Part shown: positions 49,930 through 58,154 of the stretch, piece by piece
Layout: the number at the start of each line of letters is the position of its first letter
Position numbering within the stretch: the stretch's first letter is position 1
Translations under genes and position numbers: made by a program
The notes under the pieces: model-generated
Told to the model about the DNA's origin: nothing
The model's database searches: none
What the model saw: only the letters and a program-made list of their open reading frames with translations
From: Streptomyces sp. NBC_00237
Lineage (GTDB): Bacteria > Actinomycetota > Actinomycetes > Streptomycetales > Streptomycetaceae
Direction: 5' to 3'
NCBI RefSeq assembly: GCF_026342435.1
Contig: NZ_JAPEMT010000002.1
Coordinates: 2,294,001 to 2,358,000 of the forward strand
DNA: 64,000 bases

Positions 49930-50877
49930 TCAGACTTCGATCCGGCTGAGGCGGCGCATCACGATGAAGCCGACCGCATAGAGACCTATCGACGTGCCGA
50001 CGACGATCTTGCCGACCGTGCTGCTCGTCATGGTGGCGAGTGTTCCGGGGGTCATCGAGTTGAGCATCAGCATCGCGCCGAGACCCAGGAGCGGGACCGT
50101 GTACGCGGTGGCGTTAATCTCGGAGAGCATCGTGCCGACCTCGCGGCGGGTCTCCTTGCGCTCCTCCAGGGTCTGGGTCAGGTTGCGGAGGGAACCGACG
50201 ACTGTACCGCCGGCCCGGTTGGACAGGACGAGGGTCGTCACGAGGACGACCAGTTCCCGGGACGGCAGCCGTTTTGCCAGCTCGCCCAGCGTTTCGTCGA
50301 TGGACCGACCCACCGCCAACTGGCTTGCCACAACGGATAGTTCTTCGCCCGCCGGGGCTTCCAGCTCCTCGGCGGCGATGCCCAGTGCCGTACGGAGAGC
50401 CAGCCCAGCGGCCGTCGCGTTCGCCAGGATGCGGGACAGGTCGGGGAGCTGGTTGATGAATGCCTCGATGCGCTTCTGGCGTTGCCAGTTGAGGAAGGTG
50501 AGGGCTCCCCAGATCGCCACCAGGCCCGCGATCGGACCGAAGAACGGAGCCAGGGTGGAGGAGGCGATCAGCCAGAGTCCCGCGACTCCTCCGAGCACGT
50601 ACACGAAGAACTCACCGGGGGTGACGTCCAGCCCGGTCGCGGCGATGCGCACCTGGAGGTTCTTACCGAGGGCCGTCCTGCGCAGGCGGCGGTCGATGGC
50701 CTGGAAGTTGCGGCGGCGCCCCGAGGACTGCGCGGAGGTCAGGGCGAGGCGGTCCTCCAGAGCGGCGCGCTGGGCCTTGCCGGAGAAGTAGACGTGCAGG
50801 CCGACGATGGCGAGGACGCAGGTGAGCAGGGTGGCGCCGACCGTCAGCAGGGCGGGGTTGTTCAGGTCGAGATCCAT
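49930..50877 (-). CDS. tadB: TadB, type II secretion F-family platform protein
   Basis: A 315-aa inner-membrane protein with the T2SSF signature: INQLPDLSRILANATAAGLA, then LRTALGIAAEELEAPAGEEL and LVLSNRAGGTVVGSLRNLTQ. It has an N-terminal helix (LLTVGATLLTCVLAIVGLHV), a central helix pair and a C-terminal helix. With TadC it makes the pilus assembly platform. ATG at 50877, 11 bp after the tadA gene. Confidence 0.93.
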   Translation of the reverse strand: MDLDLNNPALLTVGATLLTCVLAIVGLHVYFSGKAQRAALEDRLALTSAQSSGRRRNFQAIDRRLRRTALGKNLQVRIAATGLDVTPGEFFVYVLGGVAGLWLIASSTLAPFFGPIAGLVAIWGALTFLNWQRQKRIEAFINQLPDLSRILANATAAGLALRTALGIAAEELEAPAGEELSVVASQLAVGRSIDETLGELAKRLPSRELVVLVTTLVLSNRAGGTVVGSLRNLTQTLEERKETRREVGTMLSEINATAYTVPLLGLGAMLMLNSMTPGTLATMTSSTVGKIVVGTSIGLYAVGFIVMRRLSRIEV

Positions 50878-50888
50878 GGTGCCGGTAC

Positions 50889-52232
50889 CTATCGGGCCTC
50901 TCGGACGTAGAGGGAATCCTGGAGCGGGTCGTTCATGACGCCGAAGGCGGGCGGGATCGGCTCGTTGGCGAGGTAGAGGCGTTCCGCTATCCGGCGGGGC
51001 AGCGGAAGGTGTTCGAACTGGCCGTGGACCATGCGGTCCGGGCTCATCGGCTGGGCGAGGAACCGGGAGACCGTGGCGATCTGGAACGCCTCGCGGCCGT
51101 GCGAGACGAGGATGACGATCTCGGTGATCTTGCGGGAGCCGTCGGCCATGCGGCTGAGCTGGACGATCACGTCGACGGCGGAGTTGATCTGGTCCTTCAG
51201 GGCCTCGTAGGGGATCTCCACCTCGGACATCGAGCCAAGGGTCTGGAGCCGCATCAGGGCGTCTTCGGCGCTGTTGGAGTGGACAGTGGCGAGGGAGCCG
51301 TCGTGGCCGGTGGACATGGCCTGGAGCATGTCGAGGGTCTCGCCGCCTCGGACCTCACCGACGATGATGCGGTCGGGGCGCATGCGCAGGGAGTTGCGGA
51401 CGAGGTCGCGGATGGTGATGCGGCCCTTGCCCTCGACGTTCGGGGGGCGGGTTTCGAGGCGGATGACGTGGGCCTGCTGGAGCTGGAGCTCGGCGGCGTC
51501 CTCAACGGTGATGATGCGCTCGTGCTCGGGGATGAGGCCGGAGAGCGCGTTGAGGAGGGTCGTTTTCCCGGAACCCGTACCCCCCGCGACGATCAGGTTG
51601 AAGCGGGCGCGGACGAATGCTGACAGCAGCATCAGCATCTGGTGGTCGAGCGTGCCGAGGGCGATGAGTTCGTCGAGACGGTACGACTTCGGGAAGCGCC
51701 GGATGGTGAGGGTGGGGCCCGTGAGGGAGAGCGGGGGGATGATCACGTTGACGCGCTCGCCGGAGGGGAGGCGGGCGTCGACCATCGGATTGGACTCGTC
51801 GACACGGCGGTTGACCGTGGAGACGATGCGCTCGATGGTCTGCATCAACTGCTCGGTCGACGCGAAGCGCATGGGGAGCTGCTCGACGCGTCCGGCGCGC
51901 TCGACGAAGATCGAGTCGGGGCCGTTGACCATGATTTCGGTGATGGAGGCGTCTTCGAGGAGCGGTTCGAGGACGCCGAGACCGAGGGCTTCGTCGACGA
52001 CGCGGCGGATGAGCTGGGAGCGCTCGGAAGTGGAGAGGACCGGGCCCTCGCGGCTGATGATGTGGCCGAGCACGCGCTCCAGGCGGGCCCGTCGCTCGGC
52101 TGCCGCCAGCGAGGACATCTCCGCGAGGTCGATCTCTTCGAGCAGTTTCGCCCGGTAGGTGGCGACCAGGTGGCCGTCCTCCCGCCCCCCGCCGTGGTCC
52201 TCGGGGGCGGCGATGCGTTGCCGCAGGCTCAT
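50889..52232 (-). CDS. tadA: TadA/CpaF secretion ATPase
   Basis: A 447-aa hexameric traffic ATPase. An N-terminal domain (LEPLLEDASITEIMVNGPD) precedes Walker A (LIVAGGTGSGKTTLLNAL), the Asp box (ERIITVEDAAELQL), Walker B (RPDRIIVGEVRGGETLDMLQ) and His box (MSTGHDGSLATVHSNS). It powers pilus extrusion through TadB/TadC. Full length for CpaF. ATG at 52232. Confidence 0.95.
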   Translation of the reverse strand: MSLRQRIAAPEDHGGGREDGHLVATYRAKLLEEIDLAEMSSLAAAERRARLERVLGHIISREGPVLSTSERSQLIRRVVDEALGLGVLEPLLEDASITEIMVNGPDSIFVERAGRVEQLPMRFASTEQLMQTIERIVSTVNRRVDESNPMVDARLPSGERVNVIIPPLSLTGPTLTIRRFPKSYRLDELIALGTLDHQMLMLLSAFVRARFNLIVAGGTGSGKTTLLNALSGLIPEHERIITVEDAAELQLQQAHVIRLETRPPNVEGKGRITIRDLVRNSLRMRPDRIIVGEVRGGETLDMLQAMSTGHDGSLATVHSNSAEDALMRLQTLGSMSEVEIPYEALKDQINSAVDVIVQLSRMADGSRKITEIVILVSHGREAFQIATVSRFLAQPMSPDRMVHGQFEHLPLPRRIAERLYLANEPIPPAFGVMNDPLQDSLYVREAR

Positions 52233-52299
52233 GGGGCTGCTCCTTGGTGGGGTGGGGCTGTGGTGCGGACCGGCGGGGTGCCGGGCATCGGGATCGTGG

Positions 52300-52755
52300 T
52301 CAGCGGTCGCTGTCGGCGGGCATGGAGGCGGGGCGGGAGACGGAGCCGAGGTCGAAGATCGGGATGAGTGCGGGTATCTGGACGGTGGCGGTGACGGTGA
52401 CGATGTCCTCGCCCTGCTGGGCGAAGGTGGTGCCGTCCGCCAGCCAGCCGCTGATCGCCGCCCGGCCCGCCGCCTCGCCCTGGCCCCGGAACTCCTTCTG
52501 GGACTCGGTACGGGCTGCCGCGCGGGCGGCCGTGCTGGCCTGCTGGGCCGCGTAACCGACGATCCCGAGCTGGATCACGGCGACGGCGACGACCAGCAGG
52601 ATCGGGAGGAAGCCCGCGAATTCGAGGGCCGTGACGCCCTGGTCGCGGTCAGGGCCGGTGACGCGCTGCCGTAACAGGGGGACGTACTGCTGATGCTTCC
52701 TGAGCTGTCTGGAGGTCCTGGGCTTCCTGGGCTCCACGCGTTTCCCGGCGGGCAT
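52300..52755 (-). CDS. TadE-family minor pilin-like protein
   Basis: A 151-aa protein with a basic N-terminus, the TadE prepilin-like motif GVTALEFAGFLPILLVVAVA (G|x4E then a hydrophobic helix) and an Ala/Arg-rich periplasm-side region. ATG at 52755, one base after the stop of the TadZ-TadE gene. TadE-like proteins are processed by the same A24 peptidase and act as minor pilins or assembly factors. Confidence 0.88.
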   Translation of the reverse strand: MPAGKRVEPRKPRTSRQLRKHQQYVPLLRQRVTGPDRDQGVTALEFAGFLPILLVVAVAVIQLGIVGYAAQQASTAARAAARTESQKEFRGQGEAAGRAAISGWLADGTTFAQQGEDIVTVTATVQIPALIPIFDLGSVSRPASMPADSDR

Positions 52756-52756
52756 G

Positions 52757-54376
52757 TCACTCGCCTCCTTCGAGGGCCGCGCCCGCTTCGCCTTCGACAT
52801 TGGCGATGTTGCCCACGCCGGGGAAGAGGATCGGGGTTTCGAGTCGGATGGTGGCCTTGTAGACGCTGCCTTCCGCGACGCAGCCCGGGTCCATTCCGCC
52901 CTGCCAGGCGGCCGGGACGTTCTTGCGTGCGGCGGCCTGGCAGGCGGCGACGCCGTCGCCGCCCTCCGCGTACGCGGCGGTACCCGCGCGGGCACCCTCG
53001 TCTGCGGCGTTGCCCGCGATCGAGTACGTGTAGCCGAGTACCGCGCCCTGCCACATCAGTGCCACGACGAAGAGGATCAGCGGGAGCATTCCGGCGAGTT
53101 CGACGCTCACCGCACCTTTGTCGCCCTTGGCCTTGCGGCTCTTGAGCCCGATGGAGCCTCGGTCGCCCTTCATCCGGCCGCCCCGGCCGCCCGAGGCCGG
53201 TTCCGGGGTCTTCACGATGCCCAGTTCTCCGGCGAGCGCCCACAGGGCCTGCTTGACCGTGCTGCGGCTGTCGAGGTCCTGGAGGCGGCCCGCGTCGGCG
53301 GCGGACTGGAGTTCCTTGTAGTTCGACGGAACGGCGCTGCGGGCGACCTTGGTTCCGGTGATCTTCTCGACGAGGGGCGGCTGGATCTCGGAGCTGCGGT
53401 TGTGTCGGTTGACGACCGTGGTGGTCTCCTCCGCCTTGCGGATCTGTAGGCGGTCCCAGAGGCGGACCATGCGCTTGGCGGCGCGTACGGCGATGACGTC
53501 GGGGGTGACGACCAGAAGGGCCTGGTCGGCCATCTCGACGGCGGCGGCGTTGGCGCTGTTCATCTGCGTGCCGCAGTCGACGACGACGACCTCGTAGCGG
53601 TGGCGGAGGGCGCTGACGACCTGGCGTGCGACCCGGTCGGTGACCTCTTCGCCGCGCTCCCCCTCGGCGGGCGCGAGGAGGAGGCCGATGCCGGTGGCGT
53701 GGGTGTAGACGGCGTCCTGGAGGACGCGGGGCGAGATGTCGGAGATCCCGGCGAGGTCGACGATCGAGCGCCGGAACTGGACGTCCAGGTAGGAGGCGAC
53801 GTCGCCGGACTGGAGATCGAGGTCGACCAGGGCGACGGACTTGCCGGAGGCACAGGAGGCGAGGGCGAGTTGGACGGCGACGAGGGTGGCACCCATGCCG
53901 CCCTTGGCTCCGGCGACGGTGACGACGGTGCCGCCAGGGCCGGAGAAGGCATCGGATCCGGCCCCGAGGTGGCGTCGTACGCCGGTGGACCATGCGGCGG
54001 CGCTGAGGACGCGCCCAGCCATCTCCTCGTAACTGAGCGGCAGGCCGATCATGCCTCGGGCACCCGAGTCCATGGCGGCGGTGAAGAGCTGGGGGCTGGT
54101 GTCGGCGGAGATCAGGACGACGCCGACCGCCGGGAACCGGAGGGCGACCTCACGGATCAGTTCCAGGGCCGGGACGGGACCGATGCGCTCGTGCACCAGG
54201 ACGACTTCCGGCAGCTCGTCGAGGGACTCGCCCGCGAGGCGGGCGAGGATGTCGAGGAGCGAGGTGGAGTCGGGAGCCGGGGAGGCGGGCTCGGCGTCGG
54301 GGAGCTGGGAGAGGAGCGTGATGACGGCGCGGGCGGCGTCGGGGTCGCCCACGGCGGGGAGGATACGCGTTGTCAT
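52757..54376 (-). CDS. TadZ/CpaE-like ATPase fused in frame to a TadE-like protein
   Basis: A 539-aa continuous frame. Residues about 1-400 are TadZ/CpaE: an atypical receiver-like domain, then a deviant-Walker P-loop (VVTVAGAKGGMGATLVA) and VALVDLDLQSGD, which localise the pilus machine at the pole or septum. From MKGDRGSIGLKSRKAKGDKG onward (nt 53173 down) the frame becomes a complete TadE-like protein (GAVSVELAGMLPLILFVVAL). There is no stop between. Either it is a true fusion or a second start at ATG 53173 (weak ribosome site, GGGGCGG) yields TadE alone; in most Streptomyces the two seem to be separate genes. Confidence 0.8.
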   Translation of the reverse strand: MTTRILPAVGDPDAARAVITLLSQLPDAEPASPAPDSTSLLDILARLAGESLDELPEVVLVHERIGPVPALELIREVALRFPAVGVVLISADTSPQLFTAAMDSGARGMIGLPLSYEEMAGRVLSAAAWSTGVRRHLGAGSDAFSGPGGTVVTVAGAKGGMGATLVAVQLALASCASGKSVALVDLDLQSGDVASYLDVQFRRSIVDLAGISDISPRVLQDAVYTHATGIGLLLAPAEGERGEEVTDRVARQVVSALRHRYEVVVVDCGTQMNSANAAAVEMADQALLVVTPDVIAVRAAKRMVRLWDRLQIRKAEETTTVVNRHNRSSEIQPPLVEKITGTKVARSAVPSNYKELQSAADAGRLQDLDSRSTVKQALWALAGELGIVKTPEPASGGRGGRMKGDRGSIGLKSRKAKGDKGAVSVELAGMLPLILFVVALMWQGAVLGYTYSIAGNAADEGARAGTAAYAEGGDGVAACQAAARKNVPAAWQGGMDPGCVAEGSVYKATIRLETPILFPGVGNIANVEGEAGAALEGGE

Positions 54377-54677
54377 GCGGGTGTCCTCACGTGTACAGGG
54401 TGGGCGGGGTCCGGCGCGGACGCGGGAGGGGCAGGGTCCAGCACGGCCGGGCGCACGGACGCGGGACGGACAGGGCTCGGACGGAGCGGGGTCGGCTTCG
54501 GCGGTGCGCCGGAGTCACGGAGACCGTCCTGCGTGCCCACCCTTCCCTCCGCTCTCGGCTCCTCTCGGACAAGGGGCGTCCAGCTCTCCCCCGAGGGACA
54601 ACCCCTGTGCCGCAGAAGAGCGGGCAGAGGCAGCGGGATTCCGCGTCGCCTCAGCCGTAGCGCTCGACGGGCGGGCA
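54377..54677. other. Spacer between cpaB and tadZ
   Basis: About 300 bp between cpaB and the TadZ-TadE gene, proline- and arginine-rich in every frame. The open frame 54373-54678 on the minus strand looks like a composition artefact. A promoter for the tadZ end of the operon may lie here; I see no defined site. Confidence 0.4.
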
Positions 54678-55385
54678 TTACTTGTCCCCGGGAAGGGTGT
54701 AAGTGCGGTCGCGCGGGGTGATGTTGGGGTCACTGCCGTCCGCCACGCGGGCAAGCCGCACATGCTCCGCAAAGGACTCCGCGTACGCCACTCGCTGGGC
54801 ATCGAGCGTGTTCAGCGCGAAGGTGATCGGGACCGCGTCCTTGACACCCCGGCTGCGGTCGTCCCGGTTGGGTTCCAGGGCGGTGATCTTGCCTACGTCC
54901 AGAACACGCGCACCGGCCACGATCACACGTGACTGGTCGGCCTCCGTCTTGTCCTTGCCCGCGAAGGTCGCGTAGATGTTCACCCGCGACCCCGGTGTGA
55001 TCTTGCCTGCCACGCCCGTCGCCGCGTCGATCATGATGGCGATCTCCTGCTCCCCGGCGGCGAGTTCGGGCTTCTTCACCAGCATGTCCGTCTGGAGCAG
55101 GGAGCCCTCCTTGAGCTGCGTGACGGCGATCTTGCCGCGGATCTCGGAGATGTCGGTGATCGCGTTGTCCGAGAGCCAGCGCTTGGGCATCGCGATGCGC
55201 TCGAACTGCGCCGCGTTCAGGGCCTTGTACGGCGCGACGTCCGCCTTCAGCCGGTAAGCGGCGACCTCCGGGCCGACCTTGGAGTTCACGTCGCGGATCA
55301 CCGACAGCACTCCGACGAACGCGCCGATGGCGCACAGGACGGAAAGGAGCAGCAGGATGATGCCGCGGCGCTGACGTGAGTTCAT
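54678..55385 (-). CDS. cpaB: CpaB/RcpC-like pilus assembly protein
   Basis: A 235-aa protein with one N-terminal membrane helix (IILLLLSVLCAIGAFVGVLS) and a SAF domain: YKALNAAQFERIAMPKRWL, then DISEIRGKIAVTQLKEGSLL and GSRVNIYATFAG. In Gram-negatives CpaB guides the pilus through the periplasm; here it probably works at the wall face. ATG at 55385 has GAGG 12 bases upstream, a rather long spacing; the frame opens at 55439 without a better site. Confidence 0.88.
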   Translation of the reverse strand: MNSRQRRGIILLLLSVLCAIGAFVGVLSVIRDVNSKVGPEVAAYRLKADVAPYKALNAAQFERIAMPKRWLSDNAITDISEIRGKIAVTQLKEGSLLQTDMLVKKPELAAGEQEIAIMIDAATGVAGKITPGSRVNIYATFAGKDKTEADQSRVIVAGARVLDVGKITALEPNRDDRSRGVKDAVPITFALNTLDAQRVAYAESFAEHVRLARVADGSDPNITPRDRTYTLPGDK

Positions 55386-55516
55386 GGCGCGAGCTACCTC
55401 GATCGATCGGATACGTCGGAACCGGAACTGAGCGAGCAACGTGCGATGTGCGACTTACGACGAGCGGTGAGGCTGAGGGGGCCTGGGGCCGGGCACCGGT
55501 CAGGCCCGGTTGAGGT

Positions 55517-56386
55517 CTAGGTCGAGCCTCTGCTCAGCGCGGCCACCGCATGCCCCTCCACCGGAGCCACCGGTGCCGAACAGAAGCCGCAGCGGTCCCC
55601 TATCAGCTGGACCCCGCACCAGTGGCACTGCTCGATGCGCACCGAGGAGACGAGCTGGTAGAGGACGGAGACGTCCGGCAGGAAGGCGGCGAACTCGACC
55701 ATCTTCGGCGTGCCCCACCAGCCGGGTGACGCGGACGGGAGTTCGACCTCCTGGGTGCCCTGGACCTGCCAGGCGGGGGCCAGGGTGTCCGTGACCCAGG
55801 CGGCGGCGGAGGGCGACAACTGGCCTGCCGCGATCGCGAGTTGTGTGCCGAACTCCGGGCCTGCGAGCTTCTCCTCGCCGCCGACTCTGATCAACTGGGG
55901 CTCGGGATTGGCCAGTACGGCGAACTGCGTGCCCGGCATCCACGACTTCGCGTGCGACTTCAGGCTGACCGGGATGCGGTCGAGCTTGGTCACGGAGTTC
56001 AGGAGCGCGCCCGCGTACACGTAGTGCGAGAGCAGGCGGGCGGCCGAGGCGACGACGCCCGCGCTGAAGTCGCAGACCGAGAGCTGGCGGAGCTGGCGGG
56101 CGAGGACCGCGATGCCGAGGGGCGGCAGGTCCAGCTTGAGGAGCGCGATGCGGTCGGTCTCCAGGACGGAGCGGACCGCGTGGAGGCGGTGCTCGTGGGC
56201 CGGAGGGAGGGAGGAGGGGTAGAGGGCGACGAGGTGGCCGTGCCGCTCCAGGAGGATGTTCGTCTCGGCGAGGGCCACGTCCAGGGACTGGCTGCCGGGG
56301 GGCTGGAGGACGGCGGCGCTGGGGGTCTGCCGGTCGGTCGGCGGCAGCACCAGGTCTGCACCGGTCACGGCTATCGCTGTCGGCAC
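55517..56386 (-). CDS. Conserved Tad-cluster protein with C-terminal zinc-ribbon-like motif
   Basis: A 289-aa protein without membrane segments. The body (VALAETNILLERHGHLVALY; LLKLDLPPLGIAVLARQLRQ) has no family I can name; the C-terminus has CHWCGVQLIGDRCGFC, two CxxC pairs as in zinc ribbons. It is the first gene of the minus-strand Tad cluster, 131 bp upstream of cpaB. GTG at 56386 follows GGGGA at 8 nt. A cytoplasmic adaptor or regulatory role is possible but only inferred from position. Confidence 0.65.
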   Translation of the reverse strand: MPTAIAVTGADLVLPPTDRQTPSAAVLQPPGSQSLDVALAETNILLERHGHLVALYPSSLPPAHEHRLHAVRSVLETDRIALLKLDLPPLGIAVLARQLRQLSVCDFSAGVVASAARLLSHYVYAGALLNSVTKLDRIPVSLKSHAKSWMPGTQFAVLANPEPQLIRVGGEEKLAGPEFGTQLAIAAGQLSPSAAAWVTDTLAPAWQVQGTQEVELPSASPGWWGTPKMVEFAAFLPDVSVLYQLVSSVRIEQCHWCGVQLIGDRCGFCSAPVAPVEGHAVAALSRGST

Positions 56387-56902
56387 GTTGCTGTCCCCGC
56401 TCCCCGTTGCCCGCCCGGACCCGTACTCGCGCTCGTGCTCGTACTCGTTCCTGTTTTACGTTCTGCTTCGCGCTTGCTCACGCATGGTGCGATCACTCGT
56501 CACCACACGTGGTGCACCTGCACTTTAGCCACGTCATTCGTGGCAGAGAACAGCTTCCAGAGATCCCGTATGCCTCTCAACTCACCCTTTTTACGGACGA
56601 GTTGATCTTGTTCGGGGGGAATTCGCGCTCCGTTTCCTCCGAACGAGTGAACGCGACCCCATGTCACTGGAGTACTACCGCTTGTGATCATGCGTTCCGC
56701 TTGACGGTCCCGGGAGACGGTTTCGGGCCATTCTTCGGCGCGACGGCGGGAAGCCGCCCACAATGGGCGTAGAGATCCACTTGACATCCGAAATGGCCTG
56801 AACCAATTTGGTCAGCTTGGCTTGATTGCCCTGGTTCCCTGAATTGCCCCGGTTCCCTTGATTGCCCCGGTTCCGACGATTACTTCCGACTGGAGACAGT
56901 AC
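56387..56902. other. Divergent region between the Tad cluster and the chitinase gene
   Basis: About 515 bp. It should hold the promoter of the Tad cluster and, on the other side, the chitinase promoter. An imperfect palindrome TGAACCAATTTGGTCA (56799-56814 region) and an 18-bp triple repeat (56822-56875) lie near the chitinase start. No credible gene. Confidence 0.5.
56822..56875 (+). repeat. Three 18-bp direct repeats upstream of the chitinase gene
   Basis: TTGATTGCCCTGGTTCCC, TGAATTGCCCCGGTTCCC and TTGATTGCCCCGGTTCCG follow one another at 56822, 56840 and 56858, ending 27 bp before the GTG. They lie in the 5' untranslated region or core promoter. Repeats at this position could be operators or affect leader structure. 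Confidence 0.85.
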
Positions 56903-57982
56903 GTGCGCAACGCATCCCGCACCCGTCGCTTCACCCTCGGCACGGCCGCGGCCGTACTCGCCGCCGGGATGCTGGGAGCCTGCACGTCGGAAGGGGAGCC
57001 GGAGGACGGCCGGGAGACGGCGAAGGAAACTCCGGCCGCCGCCGCGAAGAAGCCAGTCCCGGCGCCCGCGCGTACCGCGCTCGGTGCCCCGCAGGTTCCC
57101 GAGCACGCCCTCACCGGGTACTGGCAGAACTTCAAGAACGGCGCGGCGATCGAGAAGCTGAGCGACGTCTCGGACGCGTACGACATCATCGCCGTCTCCT
57201 TCGCCGACCTGGCGGACGAACCGGGCGAGGTCGGCTTCCAGCTGAACATGGACGCGATCAAGGGGTACTCGGTCGCCCAGTTCAAGGCCGACATCAAGGC
57301 GAAGCAGCGGGCGGGCAAGTCGGTGATCATCTCGGTCGGCGGCGAGCACGGCAAGGTCGAGGTCGACGACGGCGCGAGTGCGAAGCGGTTCACGGACTCC
57401 GTGCACAAGCTGATGACCGAGTACGGCTTCGACGGTGTGGACATCGATCTGGAGAACGGCGGGGTCAGCGCGGAGTACATGACGCGGTCCCTGAAGGCGC
57501 TGCGCGAGAAGGTCGGTCCGAAGCTGGTCGTGTCCATGGCTCCGCAGACCAAGGACATGCAGTCCGTGGACAGTGACTACTTCAAGACCGCGCTCAACAT
57601 CAAGGACTTCCTGACGGTCGTGAACACCCAGTTCTACAACTCGGGGTCGATGAAGGGCTGCGACGGCAAGGTCTACCAGCAGGGGACCGTCGACTTCCTC
57701 ACCGCGCAGGCGTGCATCCAGCTGGAGAGCGGGCTGCACCCGTCACAGGTGGGGCTCGGGCTGCCCACCAACAAGCGGAACAAGGACGCGGGGTACGTGG
57801 AGCCGGAGGTCGTGAACCAGGCTCTGGACTGCCTGACCAAGGGCACGAGCTGCGGGAAGTTCAAGCCCGCGAAGACGTATCCGGGGCTGCGCGGGGCGAT
57901 GGTGTGGTCGACGAACTGGGACGCGACGGATGGGCATGCGTGGTCGAAGGCGGTGGGGGCGAAGGTGAGGGCGCTCCCGTAG
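56903..57982 (+). CDS. GH18 chitinase, predicted lipoprotein
   Basis: A 359-aa family 18 glycoside hydrolase. The N-terminus is a lipoprotein signal (RRFTLGTAAAVLAAGML then lipobox LGAC). Catalytic motif DxxDxDxE appears as FDGVDIDLENGG, with SVGGEHG and VNTQFYNSG as further GH18 signatures and a Trp near the end (MVWSTNWDA). There is no chitin-binding domain. It degrades chitin outside the cell, held at the membrane. GTG at 56903 is preceded by GGAG at 7 nt; the frame opens at 56858, inside the repeats. Monocistronic, ending before a repeat-hairpin region. Confidence 0.92.
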   Translation: MRNASRTRRFTLGTAAAVLAAGMLGACTSEGEPEDGRETAKETPAAAAKKPVPAPARTALGAPQVPEHALTGYWQNFKNGAAIEKLSDVSDAYDIIAVSFADLADEPGEVGFQLNMDAIKGYSVAQFKADIKAKQRAGKSVIISVGGEHGKVEVDDGASAKRFTDSVHKLMTEYGFDGVDIDLENGGVSAEYMTRSLKALREKVGPKLVVSMAPQTKDMQSVDSDYFKTALNIKDFLTVVNTQFYNSGSMKGCDGKVYQQGTVDFLTAQACIQLESGLHPSQVGLGLPTNKRNKDAGYVEPEVVNQALDCLTKGTSCGKFKPAKTYPGLRGAMVWSTNWDATDGHAWSKAVGAKVRALP

Positions 57983-58034
57983 ACGCTCAGGGTTGAACGG
58001 GTGCCGCCTCAGCTTCCCTCGCCCCCTAGGGCGG

Positions 58035-58099
58035 CGGGGCAGGCAGGGCGAGCGGGCAGGCGGGGCAGGCAGGGCGAGCGGGCAGGCGGGGCAGGCAAG
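58035..58099. repeat. 26-bp tandem repeat after the chitinase gene
   Basis: Two full 26-bp G-rich units (58035-58060 and 58061-58086, beginning CGGGGCAGGCAGGGCGAGC) and a partial third. Non-coding, in the convergent spacer between the chitinase and transporter genes. Confidence 0.85.
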
Positions 58100-58100
58100 C

Positions 58101-58138
58101 AAGGGTCCGGGCCGTGTTTCGACGCCGTCCGGACCCTT
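58101..58138. terminator. Terminator between chitinase and transporter genes
   Basis: AAGGGTCCGG (58101-58110) pairs with CCGGACCCTT (58129-58138), 10 bp with an 18-nt loop. It ends in A and T tracts on the two sides and serves the convergent pair. Confidence 0.7.
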
Positions 58139-58154
58139 GCCCGTAGCCCGGAAC

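Noticed and set aside
54373..54678. 101-aa open frame between cpaB and tadZ
   Set aside because: Composition is only Pro/Arg/Ala in a GC-rich frame, it overlaps the end of cpaB, and there is no recognisable domain; treated as chance.
56500..56787. 95-aa minus-strand frame between the Tad cluster and the chitinase gene
   Set aside because: No domain, no clear ribosome site, and it lies across the expected divergent promoters.
56795..56818. DasR operator upstream of the chitinase gene
   Set aside because: The palindrome has ACCA...TGGT half-sites in the opposite order to the dre consensus TGGT...ACCA, with several mismatches.
58035..58099. CRISPR or regulatory array after the chitinase gene
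   Set aside because: Units are directly abutting 26-bp G-rich repeats without unique spacers; a simple tandem duplication.
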